This document shows, in pieces, positions 8,591 through 17,586 of a stretch of DNA of 64,000 nt. The first letter of the stretch is position 1. Each line of letters begins with the position of its first letter. Source of the stretch: Leekyejoonella antrihumi (GTDB lineage: Bacteria; Actinomycetota; Actinomycetes; Actinomycetales; Dermatophilaceae); the NCBI RefSeq assembly GCF_007845645.1, contig NZ_VCQV01000029.1, forward strand, positions 1-64,000, in the 5' to 3' direction. Position numbers and translations under genes: made by a program. The notes under the pieces were generated by a model. The model worked only from the letters and a program-made list of their open reading frames with translations, ran no database searches and was not told where the DNA came from.

Positions 8591-8653
8591 AAAACCGCCG
8601 AGTGGAGTACGTGAATGTACTCCACTCGGCGGCTAAGTGCTCCACTCGGCGGG
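8578..8653. repeat. Nested inverted repeat, probable two-way terminator
   Basis: The inner hairpin is a perfect 16-bp stem, CCGCCGAGTGGAGTAC (8595-8610) and its complement (8617-8632), around a six-base loop. Further copies of CCGAGTGGAG (8578-8587) and its complement (from 8639) flank it, so two nested stems are possible. It separates two convergent genes, whose stops are at 8590 and 8659. Confidence 0.75.
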
Positions 8654-8658
8654 CGAGG

Positions 8659-9351
8659 TCACTTGCTCCAGGTGATGTTGTGCGAGTAGTCGTTGTAGGT
8701 GACCGTGGTCGCCTTCGCGCCCGTGATCTGGTAGACGTAGCAGCTCGAACCGGTCTGACCGACCGTCAGCTTGTCGCTGGTGCTCTTGCAGCCGGGGGCG
8801 TCGCCATAGAGACGCTTGGCCTTCGCGCCGGACTTGAAGGTCGGGTAGAGGAAGAGACCGTTGACGCTGTTGGTGCCGAAGAACGTCTTGTTCTGCTTGA
8901 TGCTGGTCACATCGAAGTCGATGTAGTAGACGATTCCGTTGGCCTTGTTGAGGTTCGCGTCCGCATACACCGAGTTGGGCGCCACCTTCAGGTCCTTGAC
9001 CTTCAGGTTGTAGAGATCGTCGCCATCCTTGATCACGGCCCCCTTGCCGAACGTCATCTTCGCGTTCGCGGCAGTCACCTGGGTAGGCCCGGTGTAGGAG
9101 CCCGTGCCGGCCGCCGCCGAGCTGCTCGAACTCGAACTGGACGTGGACGGGGCGTCCTGGGTGGTCTCCGGAGCCTGCGAGGTCGTCGTCTGCGACTGAC
9201 TCTGGTTTGGAGCCTGCGAGGAACTGGAGGACGGCACGGACGTGGCCGGCGGTGTCGCAGAGACGGTTTCGTTGTTGCAGGCGGCAAGGCCGAGCACACC
9301 GATCATGGCGATCGAGGCACCGGCGATTCGGCGGTAGGCGGAGGTGGTCAT
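8659..9351 (-). CDS. Putative lipoprotein of unknown function
   Basis: This 230-residue protein has a lipoprotein signal (IAMIGVLGLAACNN). A Ser/Thr/Gln-rich linker of about 60 residues follows (SSSSSQAPNQSQSQ, STSSSSSSSS), typical of extracytoplasmic actinobacterial proteins. The C-terminal ~140 residues form a globular domain of alternating beta segments (IVYYIDFDVTSI, TFFGTNSVNGLFLYP, SSCYVYQITGAKA) with two Cys that could form a disulphide. This resembles small immunoglobulin-like lipoprotein domains, but I do not recognise the family. ATG 9351 is preceded by GGGAG at the right distance. Confidence 0.75.
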   Translation of the reverse strand: MTTSAYRRIAGASIAMIGVLGLAACNNETVSATPPATSVPSSSSSQAPNQSQSQTTTSQAPETTQDAPSTSSSSSSSSAAAGTGSYTGPTQVTAANAKMTFGKGAVIKDGDDLYNLKVKDLKVAPNSVYADANLNKANGIVYYIDFDVTSIKQNKTFFGTNSVNGLFLYPTFKSGAKAKRLYGDAPGCKSTSDKLTVGQTGSSCYVYQITGAKATTVTYNDYSHNITWSK

Positions 9352-9442
9352 GGCAGTACTCCCTTTTATTTTTGCGTATGCGTCCTGACTGCTCGTGTGA
9401 CGGTCGAGCAGCAGGTCCGGTTCCCACCGGTTCAGAAAATCT

Positions 9443-12229
9443 TCAGCCGGACTTCTTGGCAGTGCTCTTCTTCGCGGCAGACTTCTTCGCAGTGGATTTC
9501 TTGGCGGTCTTCTTGACGACCCGCTTGCGCGTGGTCGGCCCCTTTGCCCGCTTCTCAGCGAGCAGTTCGAATCCCCGCTCGGGCGTAATTGTCTCCGGAT
9601 CGTCCGCCTTGCGCAACGTGGCGTTCGTCTCGCCGTCGGTGACATAGGGCCCGAACCGGCCGTCCTTGACCACCACGGCCTTCTCGGAGACCGGGTCGGC
9701 CCCGAGCTCCTTCAGCGGCGGCGTCGCCGCCCGACCGCGACGCTTCGGCTCGGCGTAGATCTTGACCGCCTCGTCGAGGGTGATGTCGAAGAGCTGCTGC
9801 TCGGTGGTGAGCGAGCGAGAGTCGGTGCCCTTCTTCAGGTAGGGACCGTACCGACCGTTCTGTGCGGTGATCTCCACCTGCTTGGCCTCATCGCCCTCGC
9901 CCTCGGTCACCACGCCGACGATGCGAGGCAGGCTGAGCAGTCGCAGAGCCGTCTCCAGCTCGATCGTCGACAGGTCCATGTCCTTGAAGAGACTTGCCGT
10001 GCGCGGCTTGACCTTTGCGGCCTTCTTGGTGCGCTTCGGCTTCGCACCGTCGGCGGGCGCCGCAGACTCCGGCTCCTCTGGCAGCACCTCGGTGACGTAG
10101 GGCCCATACCGTCCGGCCTTCGCGACGATGTCACGGCCGCTGTCCGGGTCCTGGCCGAGCACACGACCGTCGTCGTTGGCGGTCTCGAGCAGCTCGCGCG
10201 CCTTCGCGATCGTCATCTCGTCCGGGGCGATGTCGTCGGTGATCGAGACCCGCCGCGGCTTCTTGGGCTCGGCGTCCGAGGTGACCTCACCGGTCTGCGC
10301 GTCGACACCATCCGGGACGGTCTCCTCCACGTAGGGTCCGTAGCGACCTACCCGCACCACAATGCCTTCGCCGACGGGGATCGTCGAGATCTCCCGCGCG
10401 TCGATGTCACCCAGGTGCTCGACCATCTCGTGCAGACCCTCGGTCGCGGTGTCCCTGCCGAAGTAGAAGCGGCCGAGCCAGTCGACCCGTTGGTCGCCGC
10501 CGGTGGCGATCTGGTCGAGCCCCTCCTCCATCGAGGCGGTGAAGTCGTAGTCGACCAGCGACGGGAAGTGCTCCTCGAGCAGGCGGGTCACGGCGAACGC
10601 GGTCCAGGTCGGAATCAGCGCCGTGCCACGCTTCTGCACGTAGCCGCGGTCCTGGATGGTGCCCACCATCGCTGCATAGGTCGACGGTCGGCCGATGCCC
10701 ATCTCCTCCATGACCTTGACGAGGCTCGCCTCCGTGTAGCGCGGCGGCGGGGTCGTCTCGTGCCCGCTCGCCTCGGCCCGCAAGACCTCCAGACCGATGC
10801 CCTCCGACAGCTTCGGCAGCCGGCGCTGCTCATCACTCTGACCGGCCGCGTTGCGCTCGACGTCGCGACCCTCCTCGTATGCCGCGAGGAAGCCTCGGAA
10901 GGTGATGACCGTCCCGCTCGCGGAGAACTCCGCAACCTTGGCCACCCCGCTGTCGGCCACCGGCACGGTCATCCGCACCGTCGCGGTCGAACCCCGCGCG
11001 TCGGCCATCTGGGAGGCGACGGTGCGCTTCCAGATCAGCTCGTAGAGCGCGAACTCGTCGCCACGCAGCTCGCCGGCAACCTGCGCCGGGGTCCGGAACC
11101 GGTCTCCGGCCGGGCGGATTGCCTCGTGCGCCTCCTGCGCGTTCTTGGACTTGCCGGCATAGCGGCGCGGCGAGTCCGGCACGTATTCCGCGCCGTAGAG
11201 GTCACGGGCCTGCGACCGGGCCGCGGTGAGCGCCGACTCCGACAGTGTGATCGAGTCGGTGCGCATGTAGGTGATGTAGCCGTTCTCATAGAGCCGCTGC
11301 GCCACGCTCATCGCGGACTTGCTGCTCATCCGCAGTTTGCGGCCCGCCTCCTGCTGCATCGTGCTGGTCGTGAACGGCGCGCTCGGTCGGCGGGTGTACG
11401 GCTTCTCCTGCACCGAGGAGACGGTCGCGGTCGAAGCGGCCGCCGCTGAAGCAACGGAACGCGCATCGGCCTCATGCAGGTGGAAGACGCTCTCGGACTT
11501 GAGGTTTCCCCGGTCGTCGAAGTCGCGACCGACGGCGACCCGTCGACTGTCGAGCGATGTCAGGCGAGCGCCGAACGCTTCGCCGTTCGCGCCCGCGGGC
11601 TTGAAGTCACCCTCGACGTCCCAGTAGGAGGCGGAGCGGAACGCCATGCGCTCGCGCTCGCGCTCGACCACCAGACGCGTGGTGACCGACTGCACTCTGC
11701 CGGCCGACAGGCGCGGCCGCACCTTGCGCCACAGCACCGGGCTGACCTCATACCCGTAGAGGCGGTCCAGGATGCGGCGGGTCTCCTGGGCATCGACCAG
11801 GCGGTCGTCCAGGTCGCGTGTGGTGTTGGCCGCGTGCTGGATGGCCTCCTTGGTGATCTCGTGGAAGACCATCCGCTTGACCGGCACCTTGGGCTTCAGC
11901 ACCTCGAGCAGGTGCCAGGCAATGGCCTCCCCCTCGCGATCCTCATCCGTGGCGAGATAGAGCTCATCGGAGTCCTTGAGCAGCCGCTTGAGCTCGGCGA
12001 CCTTCTTCCTCTTGTCCGGCGCCACCACATAGTAGGCGTCGAAACCGTCATCGATGTTGACGGCGAACTTGCCGTAGGGACCCTTTTTCATGTCCGCGGG
12101 CAGATCTGAGGGGTTGGGGAGGTCGCGGATGTGGCCGACGCTCGCGTCAACCACGTAGTCCGGGCCGAGATAGTCGCCGATCTTGCGTGCCTTGGCCGGC
12201 GACTCGACGATGACCAGCTTGCGTGCCAC
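9443..12229 (-). CDS. topA: DNA topoisomerase I
   Basis: This 928-residue type IA topoisomerase relaxes negative supercoils. The N-terminal TOPRIM domain starts at KLVIVESPAKARKI and contains ATDEDREGEAIAWHL. The active-site tyrosine lies in GYITYMRTDSI. After the catalytic core come four zinc-free C-terminal repeats with the signature GRYGPYV (or GRFGPYV). The protein ends in a lysine-rich tail of KKSTAKKS-type repeats that binds DNA, as in other actinobacteria. The start GTG 12229 has AGGAG eight bases upstream, whereas GTG 12253 lies before that ribosome site. Confidence 0.95.
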   Translation of the reverse strand: MARKLVIVESPAKARKIGDYLGPDYVVDASVGHIRDLPNPSDLPADMKKGPYGKFAVNIDDGFDAYYVVAPDKRKKVAELKRLLKDSDELYLATDEDREGEAIAWHLLEVLKPKVPVKRMVFHEITKEAIQHAANTTRDLDDRLVDAQETRRILDRLYGYEVSPVLWRKVRPRLSAGRVQSVTTRLVVERERERMAFRSASYWDVEGDFKPAGANGEAFGARLTSLDSRRVAVGRDFDDRGNLKSESVFHLHEADARSVASAAAASTATVSSVQEKPYTRRPSAPFTTSTMQQEAGRKLRMSSKSAMSVAQRLYENGYITYMRTDSITLSESALTAARSQARDLYGAEYVPDSPRRYAGKSKNAQEAHEAIRPAGDRFRTPAQVAGELRGDEFALYELIWKRTVASQMADARGSTATVRMTVPVADSGVAKVAEFSASGTVITFRGFLAAYEEGRDVERNAAGQSDEQRRLPKLSEGIGLEVLRAEASGHETTPPPRYTEASLVKVMEEMGIGRPSTYAAMVGTIQDRGYVQKRGTALIPTWTAFAVTRLLEEHFPSLVDYDFTASMEEGLDQIATGGDQRVDWLGRFYFGRDTATEGLHEMVEHLGDIDAREISTIPVGEGIVVRVGRYGPYVEETVPDGVDAQTGEVTSDAEPKKPRRVSITDDIAPDEMTIAKARELLETANDDGRVLGQDPDSGRDIVAKAGRYGPYVTEVLPEEPESAAPADGAKPKRTKKAAKVKPRTASLFKDMDLSTIELETALRLLSLPRIVGVVTEGEGDEAKQVEITAQNGRYGPYLKKGTDSRSLTTEQQLFDITLDEAVKIYAEPKRRGRAATPPLKELGADPVSEKAVVVKDGRFGPYVTDGETNATLRKADDPETITPERGFELLAEKRAKGPTTRKRVVKKTAKKSTAKKSAAKKSTAKKSG

Positions 12230-12360
12230 TTGGTCCACTCCTGTTCTTGTCACCCGTGCAGCGGATTCGTCGCTGCATCGACGTGCGACGGGTATGACGG
12301 TAACCCCTGGTCCCTGACAGGACGCTGACCGGTCCGCGACACGGCCGCCCGGCGCTCAGT

Positions 12361-12392
12361 AATTGAATTATTAACTACCTGGTCTATGCTGA
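12361..12392 (+). promoter_or_regulatory. AT-rich palindrome in the promoter of the dioxygenase gene
   Basis: TAATTGAATTA (near 12360-12370) is a perfect palindrome about its central G in very GC-rich surroundings. It is followed by TTAACTAC and by TATGCT as a possible -10 near 12383. The ATG is at 12397. The palindrome looks like a MarR-type operator, but no such regulator lies next to it. Confidence 0.5.
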
Positions 12393-12396
12393 GGCC

Positions 12397-13191
12397 ATGA
12401 CGGCCCCGAGCGAACGGCAGCCCGTGCTCTACCTCAGCCACGGCGCGCCCCCGCTGGCCGACGACGCCACCTGGACCCGGCAGCTGCGCGACTGGGGCTG
12501 CGACCTGCCCCGCCCGCGACGCATCCTCATCGTGTCGGCGCACTGGGAGGAGGCACCGGTGGCTCTCAGCTCGACGACCGGGGCGCCACTGACCTACGAC
12601 TTCTGGGGCTTCCCGGACCACTACTACTCGGTGCGCTACGACGCCCCGAGCGCCCCGTCCCTCGCCCACGACGTGGAGCGGCTGGTCGGCACGCCCGGTA
12701 TGCCGGTCCAGCGTGAGGAGTCGCGCGGACTGGACCATGGTGCGTACGTGCCGCTCAAGCAGATGTATCCCGGCGCGGACATCCCGGTGCTGCAGATGTC
12801 GATGCCCACACTCGACCCGCGCACGCTCTTCGAGCTCGGCCGGCGGATCGCACCGCTGCGCGACGACGGCACGCTGATCATCGGCTCGGGGTTCACCACG
12901 CACAACCTGAGCTGGTTCAACCCGGCCGGCGGCGCGGATGACACACCGCCTACCGCCTCGTCGGAGTTCGACCAGTGGGCGGCGGAGACCATGGCTGCCG
13001 GCGATGTCGACGGGCTGATGGACTTCCTGCACAAGGCACCGGCTGCCCGCCAGGCGCATCCTCGCACCGAGCACTGGGCGCCGCTCTATGTGTCGCTGGG
13101 CGCATCCGCGGACGACTCGACGACGGCGACCAGCGTGATCGACGGCTTCTGGTACGGCCTGTCCAAGCGCTCCTGGCAGCTATCCGCCTGA
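12397..13191 (+). CDS. DODA-type extradiol aromatic ring-opening dioxygenase (YgiD family)
   Basis: This 264-residue LigB-superfamily enzyme resembles 4,5-DOPA dioxygenases. The metal-binding histidines are visible in LYLSHGAPPLA, VSAHWEEAPV and LDHGAYVPL, with a further conserved histidine in GSGFTTHNLSWF; the conserved TYDFWGFP loop and the C-terminal FWYGLSKRSW are also present. It would open a catechol-type ring with O2, using a single metal. The natural substrate cannot be read from the sequence. It ends 12 bp inside the 3' end of the convergent methyltransferase gene. Confidence 0.88.
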   Translation: MTAPSERQPVLYLSHGAPPLADDATWTRQLRDWGCDLPRPRRILIVSAHWEEAPVALSSTTGAPLTYDFWGFPDHYYSVRYDAPSAPSLAHDVERLVGTPGMPVQREESRGLDHGAYVPLKQMYPGADIPVLQMSMPTLDPRTLFELGRRIAPLRDDGTLIIGSGFTTHNLSWFNPAGGADDTPPTASSEFDQWAAETMAAGDVDGLMDFLHKAPAARQAHPRTEHWAPLYVSLGASADDSTTATSVIDGFWYGLSKRSWQLSA

Positions 13192-14709
13192 CCGACCCCT
13201 GTAACCCCCGCCCTCGGGGGTCAGCAGGCCGTCGGCGACCAGCTCGCGGATCTCCGGCAGCGCCTGGTTGCGCAACGCGTCGGCGCCGACGTCAAGCAGG
13301 CTGGCAATCGCGTCCAGCGCCTGTCGCGCCGTCAGGTCGCCATCGCAGACCGAGACGTATGCTGCGAGCGCCGTGTCCGCCCGGATCGCTCGTCCCAGCC
13401 CGCCACCCTGGCGGATCACGATGACGCTCGGATCCTGCGCACCAGGGCGACCATGCCGCTCCTCGGTCACGTCCGGCGCAACCCGCCAAGCGGTATCGAG
13501 CAGCTCCGCATCGCCGTGCTCGGCGATCCAAGTCCGGGCGCGCAGCCCCGCGTCGATGGCCGGCCCCATCGCAGCGGCCACCGGCCCGCGGACATCGACC
13601 AGGTCGAGGAAGGTCGCGCGCTCGCGGGCCGGCCGCTGCAGGGTCACGATGCCGAAGCCGACCCGCTCGACGTCCCGCGAGGCGAAGTCGTCCAGCCACG
13701 CGGCATACATCCGGTCGAAGCCCGGCTCGCCGCGACGGTGACCCCCGTCGCCGGACCACAGCTCGGCGTACTCCGCGGGGTCCTGCGTCTCGCGCTGCAC
13801 GACCCAGGCATCCAGGCCGCTGCCGGCCAGCCAGTCACCGAGCACCTCGGTCCAGTCGTGGCCGGCTGGGACCTCCCAGTTGGCGAGCAGCTGGGCGACA
13901 CCTCCGGGATTGAGATGCCCATAAAGGTCACCGATCAGCCCGCGCACCAGCGCATCGCCGACCTGTCCGCCGTCGCGATATTCGAACTCGGGGACGGCAT
14001 CGACCCGTGGGGTGATGACGAACGGCGGGTTGCTCACGATCAGGTCGAAGGCCTCGTCCGCCACCGGCTCCAGCAGTGAACCCGCACGCACGTCCAGCTC
14101 GATGCCGTTGAGCGCGGCGTTGAACCGCGCGTAGGCGAGCGCTCGGGTGGACAGGTCCGTGCCGACTACCGCATCGCTGTGCCCGGCGAGATGAAGTGAC
14201 TGCACCCCGCAGCCGGTGCCCAGATCCAGTGCTCGAGCGGCAGGGCGACGCGGTGTCCAGGACGCCAGCGTCGTCGAGGCGCCACCGATCCCCAGCACAT
14301 GGTCCGTCTCCAGGGGCCTGCCGGTGGCGATCTCGGAGAGGTCCGAGGCGACCCACCAGTCGTGCCGATCATCGGCATACGGCCGCAGGTCACATGCCGC
14401 ATGCACCATGCCGCCCACGACCGCGGCCAGACCGAGGTCGACCAGTCCGCCGACGCCGCATCGGGGCACCGCCGCCTCGACGCGTTCGGCCTGGAGGGGC
14501 AGGCCCAGGGAAAAGAGCCGCACGAGCGTCGCGACCGGCGATGGGTCGCGGGTCGCCCGCTCCGCCGGAAAGGTCTGCTCCCTGTGCAGTGCCTGAGCGG
14601 CGACCGTGCCGAGCGAGTCCTGCACTGCACCAACGGTATACGTCGCGTCAATGAGGTCCTCACGGAGCGCTCCGACGGCGGGTCTCACCGCCGGTGCACC
14701 GCTGGTCAT
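13180..14709 (-). CDS. Class I SAM-dependent methyltransferase, two-domain actinobacterial type
   Basis: This 509-residue protein has an N-terminal ~160-residue domain found in this actinobacterial family. A Rossmann methyltransferase follows, with motif I ALDLGTGCGVQSLHLA and the catalytic-type NPPF in DLIVSNPPFVIT. NPPF methyltransferases modify planar nitrogens of bases or glutamine, so an rRNA or protein target is likely but unproven. The C-terminal ~100 residues form a small extra domain. ATG 14709 lies seven bases after the stop of the STAS gene, so the two share an operon. The M. tuberculosis homologue also lies between topA and the helicase. Confidence 0.82.
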   Translation of the reverse strand: MTSGAPAVRPAVGALREDLIDATYTVGAVQDSLGTVAAQALHREQTFPAERATRDPSPVATLVRLFSLGLPLQAERVEAAVPRCGVGGLVDLGLAAVVGGMVHAACDLRPYADDRHDWWVASDLSEIATGRPLETDHVLGIGGASTTLASWTPRRPAARALDLGTGCGVQSLHLAGHSDAVVGTDLSTRALAYARFNAALNGIELDVRAGSLLEPVADEAFDLIVSNPPFVITPRVDAVPEFEYRDGGQVGDALVRGLIGDLYGHLNPGGVAQLLANWEVPAGHDWTEVLGDWLAGSGLDAWVVQRETQDPAEYAELWSGDGGHRRGEPGFDRMYAAWLDDFASRDVERVGFGIVTLQRPARERATFLDLVDVRGPVAAAMGPAIDAGLRARTWIAEHGDAELLDTAWRVAPDVTEERHGRPGAQDPSVIVIRQGGGLGRAIRADTALAAYVSVCDGDLTARQALDAIASLLDVGADALRNQALPEIRELVADGLLTPEGGGYRGRSGG

Positions 14710-14716
14710 ACGGCGG

Positions 14717-15061
14717 TCAGCGCATGCTGTCGAGCGCATGGTCCACGGTCGGGTGCAGCCGGAAGACCTGGTCGAGACCGGTGATCTTGAAGTTGCGCAG
14801 GAGCCGGTCGTCACTGATGACCAGCGCCATGTCCCCGCCGTTGATGCGCATGGCCTTCAGCCGTCCGACCAGCACGCCGAGACCGGTGGAGTCCAGGAAC
14901 GGCACACCCGTCAGGTCGACGATGGCGTTGGGCTTGCCGTCTGCCAGGGCCCGAGTCAGATCGTCGCGGAATCGCATCGCCGAGGACACGTCGACCTCGC
15001 CGGTCGCCTCGACGATCGTCAGCTCGCCGTCATCACGGCTGGTGATCGTGACATCCACCAT
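14717..15061 (-). CDS. STAS-domain anti-sigma factor antagonist
   Basis: This 114-residue single STAS domain of the SpoIIAA/RsbV type shows the phosphorylatable serine S58 in the conserved DSTGLGVL loop and the usual TGEVDVSSAMRFRDDL start. In its unphosphorylated form it would bind an anti-sigma kinase and free a sigma factor. No partner kinase or sigma gene lies nearby. ATG 15061 is preceded by AAGGAG. The methyltransferase gene follows at once. Confidence 0.92.
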   Translation of the reverse strand: MVDVTITSRDDGELTIVEATGEVDVSSAMRFRDDLTRALADGKPNAIVDLTGVPFLDSTGLGVLVGRLKAMRINGGDMALVISDDRLLRNFKITGLDQVFRLHPTVDHALDSMR

Positions 15062-15181
15062 GACAAAGCTCCTTCGTCTGGCCTCCCCCTACAGGATGGC
15101 GGGCTCAGTGTGTCACGTTGTCGGCAAGTCGCAAACCCGCCGGTAGGATCGTGCGGCGCGGCGTCCTACGGTGGTCTGGAC

Positions 15182-17515
15182 ATGGTCGATCACGCCCGCT
15201 CCCCCGCCGCCTCCGCCACGGAGCCGATCAGTGACCCTGCCGCGCTGCTGGCGCTGCTGGCCGAGACCCGGGATGACGGCGGGCTGCTGCACGTGGAGGA
15301 CCTCCCCGAGCGGCGGGCGGTGCCCGCGGACTGGCCCGACTGGGTCAACCCGCAGGTGCGCGCGGCTATCACCGGTGACGACCTGACACAGCTCTGGAGC
15401 CACCAGCGGCAAGCGGCAGACCTGGCCCATGCCGGAAAGCACCTCATGCTGAGCACCGGCACCGCGTCCGGCAAGAGCCTGGGCTACCTGATCCCGACGC
15501 TGTCCGCAATCGCCGACGGCTCTTCCGCGCCCACCGGACGTGGGGCAACCGGGATCTATCTCGCGCCGACGAAGGCTCTGGCCGCCGACCAGGAGGCGCG
15601 TATCCGCCGGTGGGCCATCCCGGGTGTGCGTGCTGCGGCACTCGACGGTGACACCCCGCCGGAGGAACGTCGCTGGATCCGTGACCACGTGCAGCTCGTG
15701 CTGACGAACCCCGACATGCTGCACTACACGCTGCTGCCCGCGCACGAGCGATGGGCGTCCTTTCTGCGGGCGTTGCGATATGTCGTCATTGACGAAAGCC
15801 ACGCCTACAAAGGGGTGTTCGGGTCGCACGTCGCGCTGATCCTCCGACGCCTGCGCCGTGTGGCCGCCCGCTATCGATCCGCCCCGACCTTCATCCTGAC
15901 CTCGGCGACGACCGCGCACCCGGCTGAGCACGCCCAAGACCTGATCGGCCTGCCGGTGCAGGCCATCACGGAGGACGGATCGCCTCGAGCCGCACGCACT
16001 TTCGGGTTGTGGGAGCCTCCCGTCCCACCCGACGGCAGCGACACCTCGAGGCGCAGCGCCGTCGCCGAGTCGGCCGACCTGATGACGACGCTGATGATCC
16101 GCGGGGTCCAGACCCTGACCTTCGCCCGATCCCGGCCAGGCGTCGAAGTCGTCGCCGAGATGGTGCGGCACGCGGTGCAGGGCGTGTCCCCGCCGGTGCG
16201 GGTCGCGGCCTACCGGGGTGGGTATCTCCCGGAGGAGCGCCGCGAGCTCGAGGCGGATCTGCGCGAGGGCCGGTTGCGGGGCCTGGCCGCGACCAGTGCG
16301 CTCGAGCTCGGCATCGACATCAGTGGCCTGGACGCAGTGATCCTCGCCGGATGGCCCGGCACCCTTGCTTCCCTGTGGCAGCAGGCCGGACGGGCGGGCC
16401 GAAGCGGCAAGCGCTCCCTGGTCATTCTCGTCGCTGCGGACGACCCGCTGGACACCTACCTGGTGCACCATCCCGAAACCATCTTCGGCCGCGCCGTCGA
16501 GGCAACGACCGTCAATCCCGCCAATCCGTATGTCCTGGCCCCACATCTGGCGTCCGCGGCCTACGAGCTGCCGCTGACCCGAGACGACGTCGCCTACTTC
16601 GGTGACGGGATGGAGCCGCTGCTGGATTCCCTCGTGCAACGAGGGGTCTTGCGAAGGCGTCCCCGGGGCTGGTTCTGGGCACGGGACGACCGTCCCGCAG
16701 ACCACTTCTCCCTGCGCGGGTCCGGCGACCAGGACATCCGCATCGTCGAGTCACGGACCGGGCGGGTGCTCGGCACGGTGGACGCCGACCGGTCGCACTC
16801 CGCGGTGCACACGGGCGCGGTGTATGTGCACCAGGGGCGTACGCACGTGGTCACCGAGTTGAACCTCGAGGACGGCAGCGCGCACGTGGTCGTCGGCGAC
16901 CCCGGCTGGTCCACGGTCGCGCGGTCCGTGAGCGCGTTCGACATCCTCGGCGCGCGCGAGCACCAGTCGTGGGGCCCGGTAACGGTGAGCTATGGCGATC
17001 TGCGGGTGCGCACCCAGGTCACCTCGTTCCTTCGGCTGTCCCGCTCGGGTGAGGTGATCGGCGAGCACCCCCTCGACCTGCCGGAGCGCGAGCTGCTCAC
17101 GAAGGGGGTGTGGTGGACCGCGCCGGAGGAGGTACTGCTCGACGCCGGGCTCGATCCGGGCGATCTGCCCGGCTCCCTGCACGCCGCCGAGCACGCATCG
17201 ATCGGGATGCTGCCCCTGGTCGCCCAGTCCGACCGGTGGGACATCGGCGGAGTCTCCACAGCGCTGCACCCGGACACCGGAATGCCGACGGTCGTGGTCT
17301 ACGACGGCCATCCGGGCGGCGCCGGATTCGCCCAGCGGGGGTATGCCGAGGCGCGCCGGTGGCTGTCCGCGACCCACCAGGCGATCGTGGCCTGCGGCTG
17401 TCGTCGGGGCTGCCCCTCATGCGTCCAGTCACCCAAGTGCGGCAACGGCAACAACCCCTTGGACAAGGCCGGCGCGATCACCACGCTGGCCACGATTCTG
17501 CGCAACGCCTCCTGA
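15182..17515 (+). CDS. MrfA/YprA-like superfamily 2 DNA helicase
   Basis: This 777-residue helicase has motif I STGTASGKSLGYL, motif II VVIDESHAYKG (DESH in place of DEAH), motif III LTSATTAHPAEH and motif VI QQAGRAGRSGK. The C-terminal DUF1998-type region ends in a cysteine cluster, CGCRRGCPSC plus PKCGNG, that matches the zinc-binding site of MrfA. In Bacillus, MrfA repairs mitomycin damage as a 3'-5' helicase; a repair role here is inferred. The M. tuberculosis relative is Rv3649. It is divergent from the STAS gene, with TAGGAT near 15145 as a possible -10. Confidence 0.9.
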   Translation: MVDHARSPAASATEPISDPAALLALLAETRDDGGLLHVEDLPERRAVPADWPDWVNPQVRAAITGDDLTQLWSHQRQAADLAHAGKHLMLSTGTASGKSLGYLIPTLSAIADGSSAPTGRGATGIYLAPTKALAADQEARIRRWAIPGVRAAALDGDTPPEERRWIRDHVQLVLTNPDMLHYTLLPAHERWASFLRALRYVVIDESHAYKGVFGSHVALILRRLRRVAARYRSAPTFILTSATTAHPAEHAQDLIGLPVQAITEDGSPRAARTFGLWEPPVPPDGSDTSRRSAVAESADLMTTLMIRGVQTLTFARSRPGVEVVAEMVRHAVQGVSPPVRVAAYRGGYLPEERRELEADLREGRLRGLAATSALELGIDISGLDAVILAGWPGTLASLWQQAGRAGRSGKRSLVILVAADDPLDTYLVHHPETIFGRAVEATTVNPANPYVLAPHLASAAYELPLTRDDVAYFGDGMEPLLDSLVQRGVLRRRPRGWFWARDDRPADHFSLRGSGDQDIRIVESRTGRVLGTVDADRSHSAVHTGAVYVHQGRTHVVTELNLEDGSAHVVVGDPGWSTVARSVSAFDILGAREHQSWGPVTVSYGDLRVRTQVTSFLRLSRSGEVIGEHPLDLPERELLTKGVWWTAPEEVLLDAGLDPGDLPGSLHAAEHASIGMLPLVAQSDRWDIGGVSTALHPDTGMPTVVVYDGHPGGAGFAQRGYAEARRWLSATHQAIVACGCRRGCPSCVQSPKCGNGNNPLDKAGAITTLATILRNAS

Positions 17516-17552
17516 ACCAGTCCCACTCCTGCTGGGCGGGCGCATGCATGGT

Positions 17553-17586
17553 TTGACGCAAAATCCTGAGAGAGTACTCTCGAAAC
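17553..17586 (+). promoter_or_regulatory. Promoter and operator of the ArsR-type gene
   Basis: TTGACG (17553-17558), a 16-bp spacer and TACTCT (17575-17580) form a good promoter. The perfect 12-bp palindrome GAGAGTACTCTC (17570-17581) covers the -10, as expected for repression by the ArsR-type product. The -10 ends only six bases before ATG 17587, so the transcript probably has no leader. Confidence 0.65.

Noticed and set aside
10415-11449. 344-codon plus-strand frame opposite topA
   Set aside because: Shadow of a well-conserved gene; the composition (Leu/Val/Arg/His-rich, no motifs) is what the antisense of GC-rich coding DNA gives.
15113-16705. 530-codon minus-strand frame opposite the MrfA-like helicase
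   Set aside because: Low-complexity Arg/Gln/Gly-rich antisense translation; the helicase motifs on the plus strand are complete.
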